From assembly GCA_964541075.1 (NCBI GenBank), contig CAZIPZ010000210.1, positions 1 through 6,523 of the forward strand: a stretch of 6,523 nucleotides of DNA, given 5' to 3'. This DNA comes from CAZIPZ01 sp964541075 (GTDB lineage Bacteria > Acidobacteriota > Terriglobia > 20CM-2-55-15). Positions 1-5,488 of this stretch are shown one piece after another. The first letter of the stretch is position 1; each line of letters opens with the position of its first letter. The translations under genes were made by a program, and so were the position numbers. Below the pieces are notes generated by a model. It did not search any database and had not been told where the DNA came from. It saw only the letters and a program-made list of their open reading frames with translations.

Positions 1-632
1 TGATCTACAACGGTCGCATCCCCGCTTATTATAAGAACTGGTACACGGATTATCCGAAGTCTGATGAACTCCTCATACTCGGAATCAAGCGCCTTACCAA
101 CCTTAATATCTCAGAGCACGGGCGAGCGGTAGCCATCACGGATCCCAGCCTGTTCAAATATCCTTTTTTATACACCAGCGAACCTGGACAGATGGTTCTC
201 TCCGATCACGATGCCAGCATCATGCGCGAGTATCTTGCGAGAGGTGGGTTCTGGGTGATGGATGATTTCTGGGGGAGTTTTGAATGGGGCAGCATGGAGC
301 GTCAGCTCAGAAAGGTCTTGCCGAACGCTGTAATCAGGGACCTTCCACGAGATCATCCGGTCTTCCACTTGTTTTATGATATTGAGAAGGTCATTCAGGT
401 GCCCAGCCTTGCCTGGGTTTACAATGGCGGGATCACCTATGAGCAAGATGGGTTCGTCGCGAACTGCAAGGGTGTGTTTGACGAACACGGCCGTTTGCTG
501 ATTGTGATCAATCACAACACCGATTTGGGCGATGCCTATGAGTGGGCCGATGAACCCAAGTACCCGAACTACTTTTCGAGCTATGCCTACCGTCTCGCAA
601 TCAATTTTATCCTCTATTCGTTAACGCATTGA
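1..632 (+). CDS. DUF4159 domain protein, 5'-truncated by window edge
   Basis: The reading frame is open from the first base (first full codon at 3), so the start codon lies to the left of the window. The visible 209 residues match the DUF4159 family as I remember it. They show a TDYP segment and an ITDPSLFKYPFLY segment near the N-terminal side, then a glycine-rich stretch leading into MDDFWG (fragment residues about 86-91, codons near 258-275). After these come a DHPVFHLFYDI segment and a C-terminal YAYRLAINFILYSLTH tail. DUF4159 proteins have a class-I glutamine-amidotransferase-like fold but usually lack its catalytic triad, and their role is not established. Many are secreted, but the signal peptide region is not visible here. 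The stop (TGA 630-632) overlaps the next start, suggesting cotranscription. The family call is firm; the function is unknown. Confidence 0.87.
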   Translation, partial: IYNGRIPAYYKNWYTDYPKSDELLILGIKRLTNLNISEHGRAVAITDPSLFKYPFLYTSEPGQMVLSDHDASIMREYLARGGFWVMDDFWGSFEWGSMERQLRKVLPNAVIRDLPRDHPVFHLFYDIEKVIQVPSLAWVYNGGITYEQDGFVANCKGVFDEHGRLLIVINHNTDLGDAYEWADEPKYPNYFSSYAYRLAINFILYSLTH

Positions 633-1204
633 TCGCTGCAATCGTTCTGGCAGCAGGGAAGTCCGAGCGCATGGGGCGACCCAAGGCGTTGCTTCGCTTT
701 CAGGGTCGAACCTTTATTGAGCATATTCTCGATGCGATCGGCCATTCGTCGATCGGAGAAACTATCGTCGTGCTTGGTCATCATCGTGCAGAGATCGGTG
801 AAACGCTGGGCGACGCGATGGTGGCGTTTAATCCAACCTATGAAAGAGGCATGGTAACGTCCATTCAGACGGGAGTCCGTGCGCTGCTCGGGAGAGTAGA
901 TGGCGCGATGCTTTTTCTGGTGGATCATCCGATGATCGACCCTCGGACGATCGATTTACTGGCTGCCGCTCTGAAGCCTTCTCGGATTGTTCTGCCAACC
1001 TTTTGCGGCCGGCGTGGGCATCCTGTTTTGTTCGCAGCCGACATTCTGCCTGAGATACTTGATTTGGCGGAATCCGAAGGGGCTAATACGGTCGTCCGCA
1101 AAGACCCCGGGCGTGTTATCGAAATACCCGTCTCCTCGCCCGGCGTCCTTACTGACATTGACACACCCCAGCAATTCCTGGATTTGCTGGACGATAAAAC
1201 CTAA
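629..1204 (+). CDS. MocA/MobA-like nucleotidyltransferase (NTP transferase fold)
   Basis: This 191-residue protein has the hallmarks of the MobA-like NTP transferase family, which includes molybdenum cofactor cytidylyltransferase MocA. The nucleotide-binding signature LAAGKSERMGRPKALL sits at residues 7-22, with K19 as the usual substrate-contacting lysine. The metal-binding Asp lies in VDHP (D99), RRGHPVLF is at 128-135, and a second acidic DIDTP motif is at 175-180. Family members transfer CMP or GMP to molybdopterin, but some act on other substrates. The TTG start at 629 is chosen because the next in-frame ATG (residue 15) would cut through the signature. No clear Shine-Dalgarno precedes it, and the start overlaps the preceding stop by 4 bp, which implies translational coupling. 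No molybdenum enzyme is in view, so the substrate is uncertain. Confidence 0.85.
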   Translation: MIAAIVLAAGKSERMGRPKALLRFQGRTFIEHILDAIGHSSIGETIVVLGHHRAEIGETLGDAMVAFNPTYERGMVTSIQTGVRALLGRVDGAMLFLVDHPMIDPRTIDLLAAALKPSRIVLPTFCGRRGHPVLFAADILPEILDLAESEGANTVVRKDPGRVIEIPVSSPGVLTDIDTPQQFLDLLDDKT

Positions 1205-1267
1205 CGAAACAACTCGCGGAAATGGTGCAAATTGCTCCGAGAAGGGGCTCATTTCGGGAGGACGGTC

Positions 1268-1300
1268 TCGCAATAGGTCCAGGGTTTCCGGTATTATAGT
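1268..1300 (+). promoter_or_regulatory. candidate promoter for the small-gene cluster
   Basis: The 139-bp gap after the nucleotidyltransferase holds TATTAT (1292-1297) overlapping TATAGT (1295-1300), both plausible -10 hexamers. The upstream -35 is weak: TCGCAA at 1268-1273 matches TTGACA at only three positions, with an 18-bp spacer to TATTAT. Start of transcription would fall near 1304-1308, giving a leader of about 40 bases before the ATG at 1344. The call rests on hexamer resemblance and position only. Confidence 0.35.
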
Positions 1301-1302
1301 GC

Positions 1303-1315
1303 TTTCGTAACGAAA
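1303..1315. promoter_or_regulatory. 13-bp palindrome TTTCGTAACGAAA, possible operator
   Basis: TTTCGT and ACGAAA form a perfect 6-bp inverted repeat around a single central A. It lies just downstream of the candidate -10 hexamers and so would cover the expected transcription start of the small-gene cluster. That position suits a repressor site, but no regulator gene with an obvious match is in the window. It is seen once only, so chance is possible. Confidence 0.3.
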
Positions 1316-1343
1316 ATCTTGTGTACTTGGAGGGTTACAATCG

Positions 1344-1535
1344 ATGGCATCTGGTGCAAAGCTCAGTAAGACGGCTCGTGCCAGCCTTGGCAAGGACAAG
1401 GATTCCACATATTTGGGAAAACCATGTCCTCAATGTACAACGCCAATGGTGGCAACGCGCGTGATAAAGTCTGCGGGAATGCCGGGCGGAATGTATTGGG
1501 TGTGTCCCAAAGACGATTTCCGAATGAAAACATAG
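1344..1535 (+). CDS. small zinc-ribbon-like protein with CX2C-X22-CX2D
   Basis: This is a 63-residue basic protein of unknown function. It starts at an ATG with a strong Shine-Dalgarno GGAGGG (1329-1334) nine bases upstream, which supports a real gene. The N-terminal 22 residues are Lys/Ser/Ala rich and probably disordered. The rest looks like a single zinc ribbon: CPQC (C28, C31) followed by a glycine/methionine-rich turn, then WVC (C54). The expected fourth ligand is D57 (CPKD) instead of Cys. Asp can serve as a zinc ligand in some ribbons, so metal binding remains possible. There is no signal peptide or membrane segment. It heads a run of three closely spaced plus-strand genes (1344-2152). 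It could be a nucleic-acid-binding or adaptor ribbon; the sequence does not decide. Confidence 0.72.
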   Translation: MASGAKLSKTARASLGKDKDSTYLGKPCPQCTTPMVATRVIKSAGMPGGMYWVCPKDDFRMKT

Positions 1536-1563
1536 AAGTCTAGCCGCAGGAGTGTCCGGAGTA

Positions 1564-1770
1564 ATGGAAAACGACTTTCTCGACGGCATCGACGAACAGT
1601 TCCAGCGTTTGATGAAACTCAACGGGAACGGTAAGCGGAATGGCCGTTCCAAGGGCCATACTAAAGACGACCGTTTAATCAACGAGATTGTTGATCAACT
1701 TCATTCATTGACCCACCCGCAGAGAGAGGAAGTTCTCGCGTTTATTCAGTCCAAGAAACAGAAGGGCTGA
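1564..1770 (+). CDS. small hypothetical protein with C-terminal helix
   Basis: This 68-residue hydrophilic protein is not one I recognise. The start is taken at ATG 1564 because CAGGAG (1547-1552) lies 11 bases upstream. A GTG at 1552 would add four residues but overlaps that Shine-Dalgarno. The N-terminal part is acidic (ENDFLDGIDEQF), followed by a basic Gly/Asn/Lys linker (about residues 20-35). The C-terminal helix contains IVDQLHSLTHPQREEVLAFI. This helix loosely resembles the short 'Leu-Pro/Thr...Gln-x-x-Val-Leu-x-Phe-Ile' helices of DUF2281-like antitoxin-type peptides, but no toxin partner is adjacent. It begins 28 bases after the zinc-ribbon stop and ends 4 bases before the next ATG, so it probably belongs to the same transcript. 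Confidence 0.6.
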   Translation: MENDFLDGIDEQFQRLMKLNGNGKRNGRSKGHTKDDRLINEIVDQLHSLTHPQREEVLAFIQSKKQKG

Positions 1771-1774
1771 TCAC

Positions 1775-2152
1775 ATGGGGAAGACCCCGACGCCACACGC
1801 AAGACGGCTTGTTTTTTTGGTTTGGGCCCTGGTAGCGGTCTTTTATTTCTATCTCTCCTACGACTACATCCGAGTTAGTTCCCGCGACAAGGATTTTGCG
1901 GAGTACGCCCAATATGTCGTTCAACTCGCAGGACAAGATTACAGGCCCGCAAAGGACATAAGGGCTCTCTTGCTGGTCAAGGCGGATGAATTGGATCTTC
2001 CGATCAGAGGGGAGCAGATTGTAATCGCCGGAGGCGGGCCGAGCCTAATCGTGACTGTAAATTATCAAATCGATATTCAGATTCCTGTGTTCGAACGCGG
2101 CATTTACACGAAGGAATTTCAGCATCGCTTATCCTACCAGTCGCGTAGATAG
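1775..2152 (+). CDS. single-pass membrane protein of unknown function
   Basis: This 125-residue protein has a short basic N-terminus (HARR, residues 8-11), one hydrophobic segment at about residues 12-29 and a periplasmic or external domain after it. The topology follows the positive-inside rule, with the bulk outside. The soluble part has a helical stretch (about 38-75, including KDIRALLLVKADELDLP) and then a probable beta region (80-106, including VTVNYQIDIQIPVF). This layout recalls DUF4845-like membrane-anchored proteins, but I cannot confirm membership. The ATG at 1775 is preceded at 8 bases by GAAGGG (1761-1766), which lies inside the end of the upstream gene. Translation is therefore probably coupled. 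Its stop is one base from the end of the convergent pilus-motor operon. Confidence 0.7.
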   Translation: MGKTPTPHARRLVFLVWALVAVFYFYLSYDYIRVSSRDKDFAEYAQYVVQLAGQDYRPAKDIRALLLVKADELDLPIRGEQIVIAGGGPSLIVTVNYQIDIQIPVFERGIYTKEFQHRLSYQSRR

Positions 2153-2153
2153 A

Positions 2154-2621
2154 CTACTTTTCACCCATTGCGGCGAACGTCTCCTTGTAAGCTCTATACA
2201 AGAGTTCGAATTCAGACAGACCCTTCTTCAGAATCGCGGTGAGATTCGGCAGGTCCATAGGGTTTAGGACTAAATGGACGCTTTGGGCGAATGCCTGCAT
2301 CGCATCGAGTGTCTTGAAAGAGGATCCGACGAGACACACGAAGGAATATCGGCGTTGGGACATGGGCAGGGGGGCGAGATAGTTCAAAACCGCGTTTGAT
2401 CGAAGAGATGAACCTGCGAAGTTTTCGTGGATGAAGATCACGTCATACGCCGTGTACCGCATGCGTTCAATGGCTAGTTCAGGAGTTTCTGCGGTGTGGA
2501 ACTTGAAACCCAGGTCGCGGAGCGTTGCTTTCGCAACTTCCGTTGTGCTGGAATCGGCGCAGATCAACGACGTTTTATCGCCGAGCTCAAAAAAATCCAT
2601 CTTTGGTTCTTGGCTGCTCAT
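2154..2621 (-). CDS. degenerate receiver (pseudo-receiver) domain protein
   Basis: This 155-residue stand-alone protein has the layout of a CheY-like receiver. Beta1 is TSLICADSS (17-25), helix 1 is AKATLRDLGF (30-39), beta3 is YDVIFIHENF (59-68), beta4 is SFVCLVGSS (93-101), and beta5 is VHLVLNPMD (115-123). The residues for phosphorylation are missing. By my alignment the phospho-acceptor Asp is H65, the switch Thr/Ser is V98, the conserved Lys before Pro is N120, and the acidic pair is reduced to A22-D23. It should therefore not be an ordinary phosphorylated response regulator. A C-terminal helix (about 126-152) ends the protein, with no output domain. Its ATG overlaps the stop of the upstream PilT/PilU-like gene by 4 bp (ATGA, 2618-2621). 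That coupling suggests it works with the pilus motor ATPases. The fold is inferred from pattern; the partner is inferred from context. Confidence 0.7.
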   Translation of the reverse strand: MSSQEPKMDFFELGDKTSLICADSSTTEVAKATLRDLGFKFHTAETPELAIERMRYTAYDVIFIHENFAGSSLRSNAVLNYLAPLPMSQRRYSFVCLVGSSFKTLDAMQAFAQSVHLVLNPMDLPNLTAILKKGLSEFELLYRAYKETFAAMGEK

Positions 2622-3784
2622 TTTCTTTTCCCGTAATCCGTATCCAGGCTGAGTCCGGCTAAGTCGGTTGTTTTTTCGCCTCTGGTTTTTTTGATCTTAT
2701 CGATTCCTCGCGACATGATGCCCTTTGTACTGCAATAGAGCATCGCTGTGTCCTCGGTGACGAGTCCTTGATCGAAGAGTTCGAGAATGGCCATGTCGAA
2801 CGTTTTCCAGCCGTAGGTGGCTGAAGCCTCGATGATTTCGTAAAACGTTTTTCCTTCAGACTCACCGTGCTCAATGGAATCCTTGACCCGCAGATTGTTG
2901 CCCATGATTTCCAGGGCTGCGACCCGTCCGCCCCCCACCTTTGGCAGAAGGCGCTGGGAAACCACCCAGCGCAGAGTTTCAGCCAGGCGAATTCGAATTT
3001 GCTTTTCCTCCGCCTGGTCAAACATGCCGACAATACGGTTGATTGTCTGTCCGGCGTTGATGGTATGCAGCGTACTCATTACAAGGTGACCCGTTTCGGC
3101 GGCAGACATGCCGATTTCCACCGTTTCGCGGTCACGCATTTCCCCGACCAGAATCACTTTTGGCGCCTGTCGAAGGGCGGCGCGGAGCCCTGAAGCAAAA
3201 TTGCTGAAGTCGTTTCCCATTTCCCGTTGATTGAATGTGGCTCTCTTTTGTGGATGAACGAACTCGACGGGATCTTCAAGAGTGACGATGTGGATCGATT
3301 TCGTCTCGTTGAGCTCATTGAGGAGCGCCGCGAGAGTTGTTGATTTACCGCTGCCGGTGGCGCCGGTGACGAGAACCAGTCCGGTTTTTTCTTTGGCTAT
3401 CGTGTGAAAAACCGGTGGGAGATTCAGTTGGTCGACGCTGGGAATTTCGGTTGAGAGCTTTCGCAGGATGGTCGAATAATGACCGCGCTGAGTGAAAATG
3501 TTGACGCGGAAACGCGCCTTCTGGCCGAGAGAGTATGAGCAGTCGCATGATCCCGTCTTGATGAGGTCTTCGGTGATGCGGCGATTTCGGTTGATAATAT
3601 TCAGCGCCACTGTCTCCGTTTGAAACGGCGTCAGCTTTTCAACCGGGGGTTCGATTCCCACCGGAACCAGTTCGCCGGAAGACTCGACTTGCAAAGGTTT
3701 ATCGGCTGTGATGTTGAGATCCGACACGTTCTTGTGTGAATCCAGCATCGTGCCCAGAATATAGTCCAGCTCAGCCTTGGTCAT
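2618..3784 (-). CDS. PilT/PilU-family type IV pilus ATPase, divergent paralogue
   Basis: This 388-residue cytoplasmic secretion ATPase belongs to the PilT/PilU family, whose hexamers power pilus retraction. Visible motifs in order are an N-terminal PAS-like region with RFRVNIFTQRG (91-101), Walker A GATGSGKST (141-149, K147), the Asp box VTLEDPVEF (167-175), Walker B VILVGEMRD (210-218, catalytic E215) and the His box ETGHLVMSTLHT (230-241). ATP binding and hydrolysis residues are therefore kept. Two departures from canonical PilT stand out. The residues before Walker B read QAPK rather than EDPD, and the C-terminal AIRNLIRE-type motif is not recognisable (LRVKDSIEHGE at 298-308). A basic tail, about 25 residues, follows. 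This fits a PilU-like accessory ATPase or another PilT paralogue. CAGGAG sits 5 bases upstream of the ATG, and the gene starts 21 bases after the pilT stop. Confidence 0.9.
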   Translation of the reverse strand: MTKAELDYILGTMLDSHKNVSDLNITADKPLQVESSGELVPVGIEPPVEKLTPFQTETVALNIINRNRRITEDLIKTGSCDCSYSLGQKARFRVNIFTQRGHYSTILRKLSTEIPSVDQLNLPPVFHTIAKEKTGLVLVTGATGSGKSTTLAALLNELNETKSIHIVTLEDPVEFVHPQKRATFNQREMGNDFSNFASGLRAALRQAPKVILVGEMRDRETVEIGMSAAETGHLVMSTLHTINAGQTINRIVGMFDQAEEKQIRIRLAETLRWVVSQRLLPKVGGGRVAALEIMGNNLRVKDSIEHGESEGKTFYEIIEASATYGWKTFDMAILELFDQGLVTEDTAMLYCSTKGIMSRGIDKIKKTRGEKTTDLAGLSLDTDYGKRK

Positions 3785-3805
3785 GGGTTCTCCTGTTTCG
3801 AGTTC

Positions 3806-4882
3806 CTATTCCCACTCTTCCGGCGGCGATTTTAATAATGCGCGGAATTTATTTTTGTCGATGCACCTGGCGTAAGCGTCCTCGGGACTGATCATCTTCT
3901 TGTTGAGCAAATCCATGATTGCATCGTCCAGGGTTTGCATTCCGTACTTCTTTCCAACCTGCAACATGCCCGGAATCTGGAAGGTTTTGGCTTCGCGGAC
4001 AAGGTTTGCGATAGCTGGCGTCACAACAAGAATTTCCAAAGCAGCGACGCGGCCCTTGACGTCGATGCGCTTGAACAGATTCTGCGCCACCACTCCCTTT
4101 AGCGCTTCCGAGAGTGTGTTGCGAATCTGGTTTTGTTGCCCTGCGGGGAAAACGTCGATGACGCGATCGATCGTTTTCGCCGCACTCGGAGTATGCAATG
4201 TTCCGAAAACCAGGTGACCTGTGGCTGCGGCGGTCAAGGCGAGTTCGATCGTTTCCAGATCGCGCATCTCGCCCACGAGAATAATATCCGGATCTTCACG
4301 GAGCGCGCCGCGGAGCGCCGCTGCAAACGACTTTGTATGCAAGCCGACCTCGCGATGATTGACGAGGCATCCCTGACTTTGATGTACAAACTCGATCGGA
4401 TCTTCAACCGTAATGATGTGGTCCTTGCGGTTCTTGTTGGCATAGTCAACGATTGCCGCCAGCGTCGTGGACTTGCCGCTTCCGGTCGGTCCGGTCACCA
4501 GAACGAGTCCTTTATGAAGTCCCGCGAATTTCTTCATAATCGGAGGAAGTCCGAGTTGCTCCGCTGTGAGCACTGTCGAAGGAATCTGGCGAAAAACCGC
4601 TGCTACGCCGTACTTCTGGTTGAAGAAATTCGCGCGATACCGGGCAACGCCTGGAATTTCGTACCCGAAATCAACGTCTCCGGTTTCTTCGAAGACCTTG
4701 ATTTTGTATTCAGGCGCGATTTCATACAGCATGGCCTTAAGTTCATCGTTTTCGAGAGCGGGGTACTTGATGCGCTCAAGTTCGCCGCGCACACGCAGGA
4801 TCGGTTGAGAACCTGAAGCCAGGTGCAGGTCTGACGCACCTGTTTCATTCATCAGGTTGAAAAAGGCGTCAATCTTCGCCAT
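3806..4882 (-). CDS. pilT: type IV pilus retraction ATPase PilT
   Basis: This 358-residue cytoplasmic hexameric ATPase should drive pilus disassembly for twitching motility, adhesion or DNA uptake. It shows the complete family set: GASDLHL near the N-terminus (15-21), RYRANFFNQ (81-89), Walker A GPTGSGKST (131-139, K137), Asp box VEDPIEF (159-165), Walker B DIILVGEMRD (199-208, catalytic E205) and His box ATGHLVFGTLHT (220-231). The retraction-specific C-terminal motif appears as AIANLVRE (290-297), a close variant of AIRNLIRE. The start is fixed by the conserved N-terminus and by GGAGGAGA directly upstream (complement of 4884-4891), although the spacing is short. It is the first gene of a minus-strand operon with a PilU-like paralogue and a pseudo-receiver. 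A -10 hexamer lies about 30 bases upstream. Length is normal for PilT. Confidence 0.95.
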   Translation of the reverse strand: MAKIDAFFNLMNETGASDLHLASGSQPILRVRGELERIKYPALENDELKAMLYEIAPEYKIKVFEETGDVDFGYEIPGVARYRANFFNQKYGVAAVFRQIPSTVLTAEQLGLPPIMKKFAGLHKGLVLVTGPTGSGKSTTLAAIVDYANKNRKDHIITVEDPIEFVHQSQGCLVNHREVGLHTKSFAAALRGALREDPDIILVGEMRDLETIELALTAAATGHLVFGTLHTPSAAKTIDRVIDVFPAGQQNQIRNTLSEALKGVVAQNLFKRIDVKGRVAALEILVVTPAIANLVREAKTFQIPGMLQVGKKYGMQTLDDAIMDLLNKKMISPEDAYARCIDKNKFRALLKSPPEEWE

Positions 4883-4909
4883 GTCTCCTCCAGAGCTATG
4901 GGTCGCGTT

Positions 4910-4915
4910 ATTATA
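4910..4915 (-). promoter_or_regulatory. -10 hexamer TATAAT for the pilT operon
   Basis: Read on the minus strand, the 53-bp divergent spacer contains a perfect TATAAT, preceded by TTGAG. No good -35 lies at the usual distance; CATGAA at 4933-4938 is poor and overlaps the start of the divergent gene. Transcription would begin near 4903, giving a leader of about 20 bases that includes the Shine-Dalgarno. Confidence 0.45.
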
Positions 4916-4917
4916 CT
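4912..4917 (+). promoter_or_regulatory. -10 hexamer TATACT for the redoxin gene
   Basis: TATACT matches the -10 consensus at five of six positions. It overlaps the opposite-strand TATAAT by four bases. The -35 region (TCCAGA, 4889-4894) is weak. Transcription would start near 4924, leaving about 12 bases before the ATG and no clear ribosome binding site, so the mRNA may be nearly leaderless. Confidence 0.35.
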
Positions 4918-4935
4918 CAAGTGGCTTTCTAATTC

Positions 4936-5433
4936 ATGAGTCAGCTTCCAACTGGCGTTGCGGCGCCCCACTTTCAACTCAAAAGCATCAAAGTCCTAGA
5001 ACGCACCCTGAGCGAGGCTTTGACGAGAGGTCCGGTCGTTCTGGCCTTTTATAAGGCTTCCTGCCCAACGTGCCAGCTAACCTTTCCATATCTCCAAAAG
5101 ATCCACTCGGAACTGGGCGCAGGTTCAGCCTTCACTATATGGGGCATTTCGCAGGATGAAGCAGGTGAAACGAAGGAATTTTCCGAGCGATTCAAGATTA
5201 AATTCGATTTATTGATTGATGAGCATCCATACGAAGTTTCCTCGGCTTACGGTCTCGAGTTTGTTCCAGGCATTTTTGTGATTGGGGAAGATGGCAGAAT
5301 CGCCCTTAGCGATTTCGGATTTTCCAAGGCTACTCTGAACCAAATTGCCTGCCTTGCTGCAGCGGGGTCCAGCCGCTCTACGCCGGCGCTGTTTGACGCC
5401 AATGACGGTTTGCCCGCTACGAGGCCAGGTTGA
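4936..5433 (+). CDS. cytoplasmic thioredoxin-fold redoxin (AhpC/TSA-TlpA type)
   Basis: This 165-residue protein has the redoxin layout. An N-terminal strand region GVAAPHFQL (7-15) is typical of AhpC/TSA and TlpA proteins. The active site AFYKASCPTC (37-46) carries two cysteines, C43 and C46, and the cis-proline is in FVPGIFVIGEDGRI (P111). The C-terminal tail contains ALFDANDGLPATRPG. It should act as a thiol-disulfide oxidoreductase or a peroxiredoxin-like reductase; the CXXC pair favours the former. There is no signal peptide or lipobox, so it is predicted cytoplasmic, unlike most TlpA proteins. ATG 4936 is the first possible start, because an in-frame stop (TAA 4930-4932) lies one codon upstream. 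No strong Shine-Dalgarno is present. It is divergent from pilT and convergent with the dksA-like gene. Substrate unknown. Confidence 0.85.
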   Translation: MSQLPTGVAAPHFQLKSIKVLERTLSEALTRGPVVLAFYKASCPTCQLTFPYLQKIHSELGAGSAFTIWGISQDEAGETKEFSERFKIKFDLLIDEHPYEVSSAYGLEFVPGIFVIGEDGRIALSDFGFSKATLNQIACLAAAGSSRSTPALFDANDGLPATRPG

Positions 5434-5439
5434 CGATCG

Positions 5440-5464
5440 AAAAGCTAAGCGTCCGTGCGACGCT
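5440..5464 (-). terminator. candidate intrinsic terminator after the dksA-like gene
   Basis: On the minus strand, AGCGTC and GACGCT form a 6-bp stem around a 5-base loop (5448-5464). It is followed within a few bases by a short TTTT run (tagcttttcg). It lies 25 bases beyond the stop of the DksA-like gene. The stem is short and the U-tract weak, so this is tentative. On the plus strand no T-run follows, so it is a poor terminator for the redoxin gene. Confidence 0.35.
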
Positions 5465-5488
5465 CTGAAGGCGGCTTCCGTTGCTACA

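Noticed and set aside
168..515. Minus-strand open frame of 115 codons
   Set aside because: It is antisense to conserved DUF4159 motifs and has no features of its own.
921..945. Inverted repeat GATCATCCGATGATC
   Set aside because: It falls within the conserved VDHPMID coding segment of the nucleotidyltransferase, so codon content explains it.
956..1408. Open frame of 150 codons on the minus strand
   Set aside because: It runs antisense through the nucleotidyltransferase, the promoter gap and the start of the ribbon gene. The protein has no family signature, and the overlapped genes are well supported.
2659..3193. Several open frames overlapping the PilU-like gene on both strands
   Set aside because: The ATPase frame carries Walker B and His-box motifs here. 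The other frames give low-complexity Arg/Ser-rich products.
4133..4816. Open frame of 227 codons on the plus strand
   Set aside because: It lies wholly antisense to pilT, whose motifs are intact. The translation is rich in Arg and Cys with no recognisable domain, and no ribosome site precedes it.
5466..5479. Small hairpin GAAG-GCGG-CTTC after the redoxin gene
   Set aside because: The stem is only four base pairs with no following T-run, so it is too weak to call a terminator.
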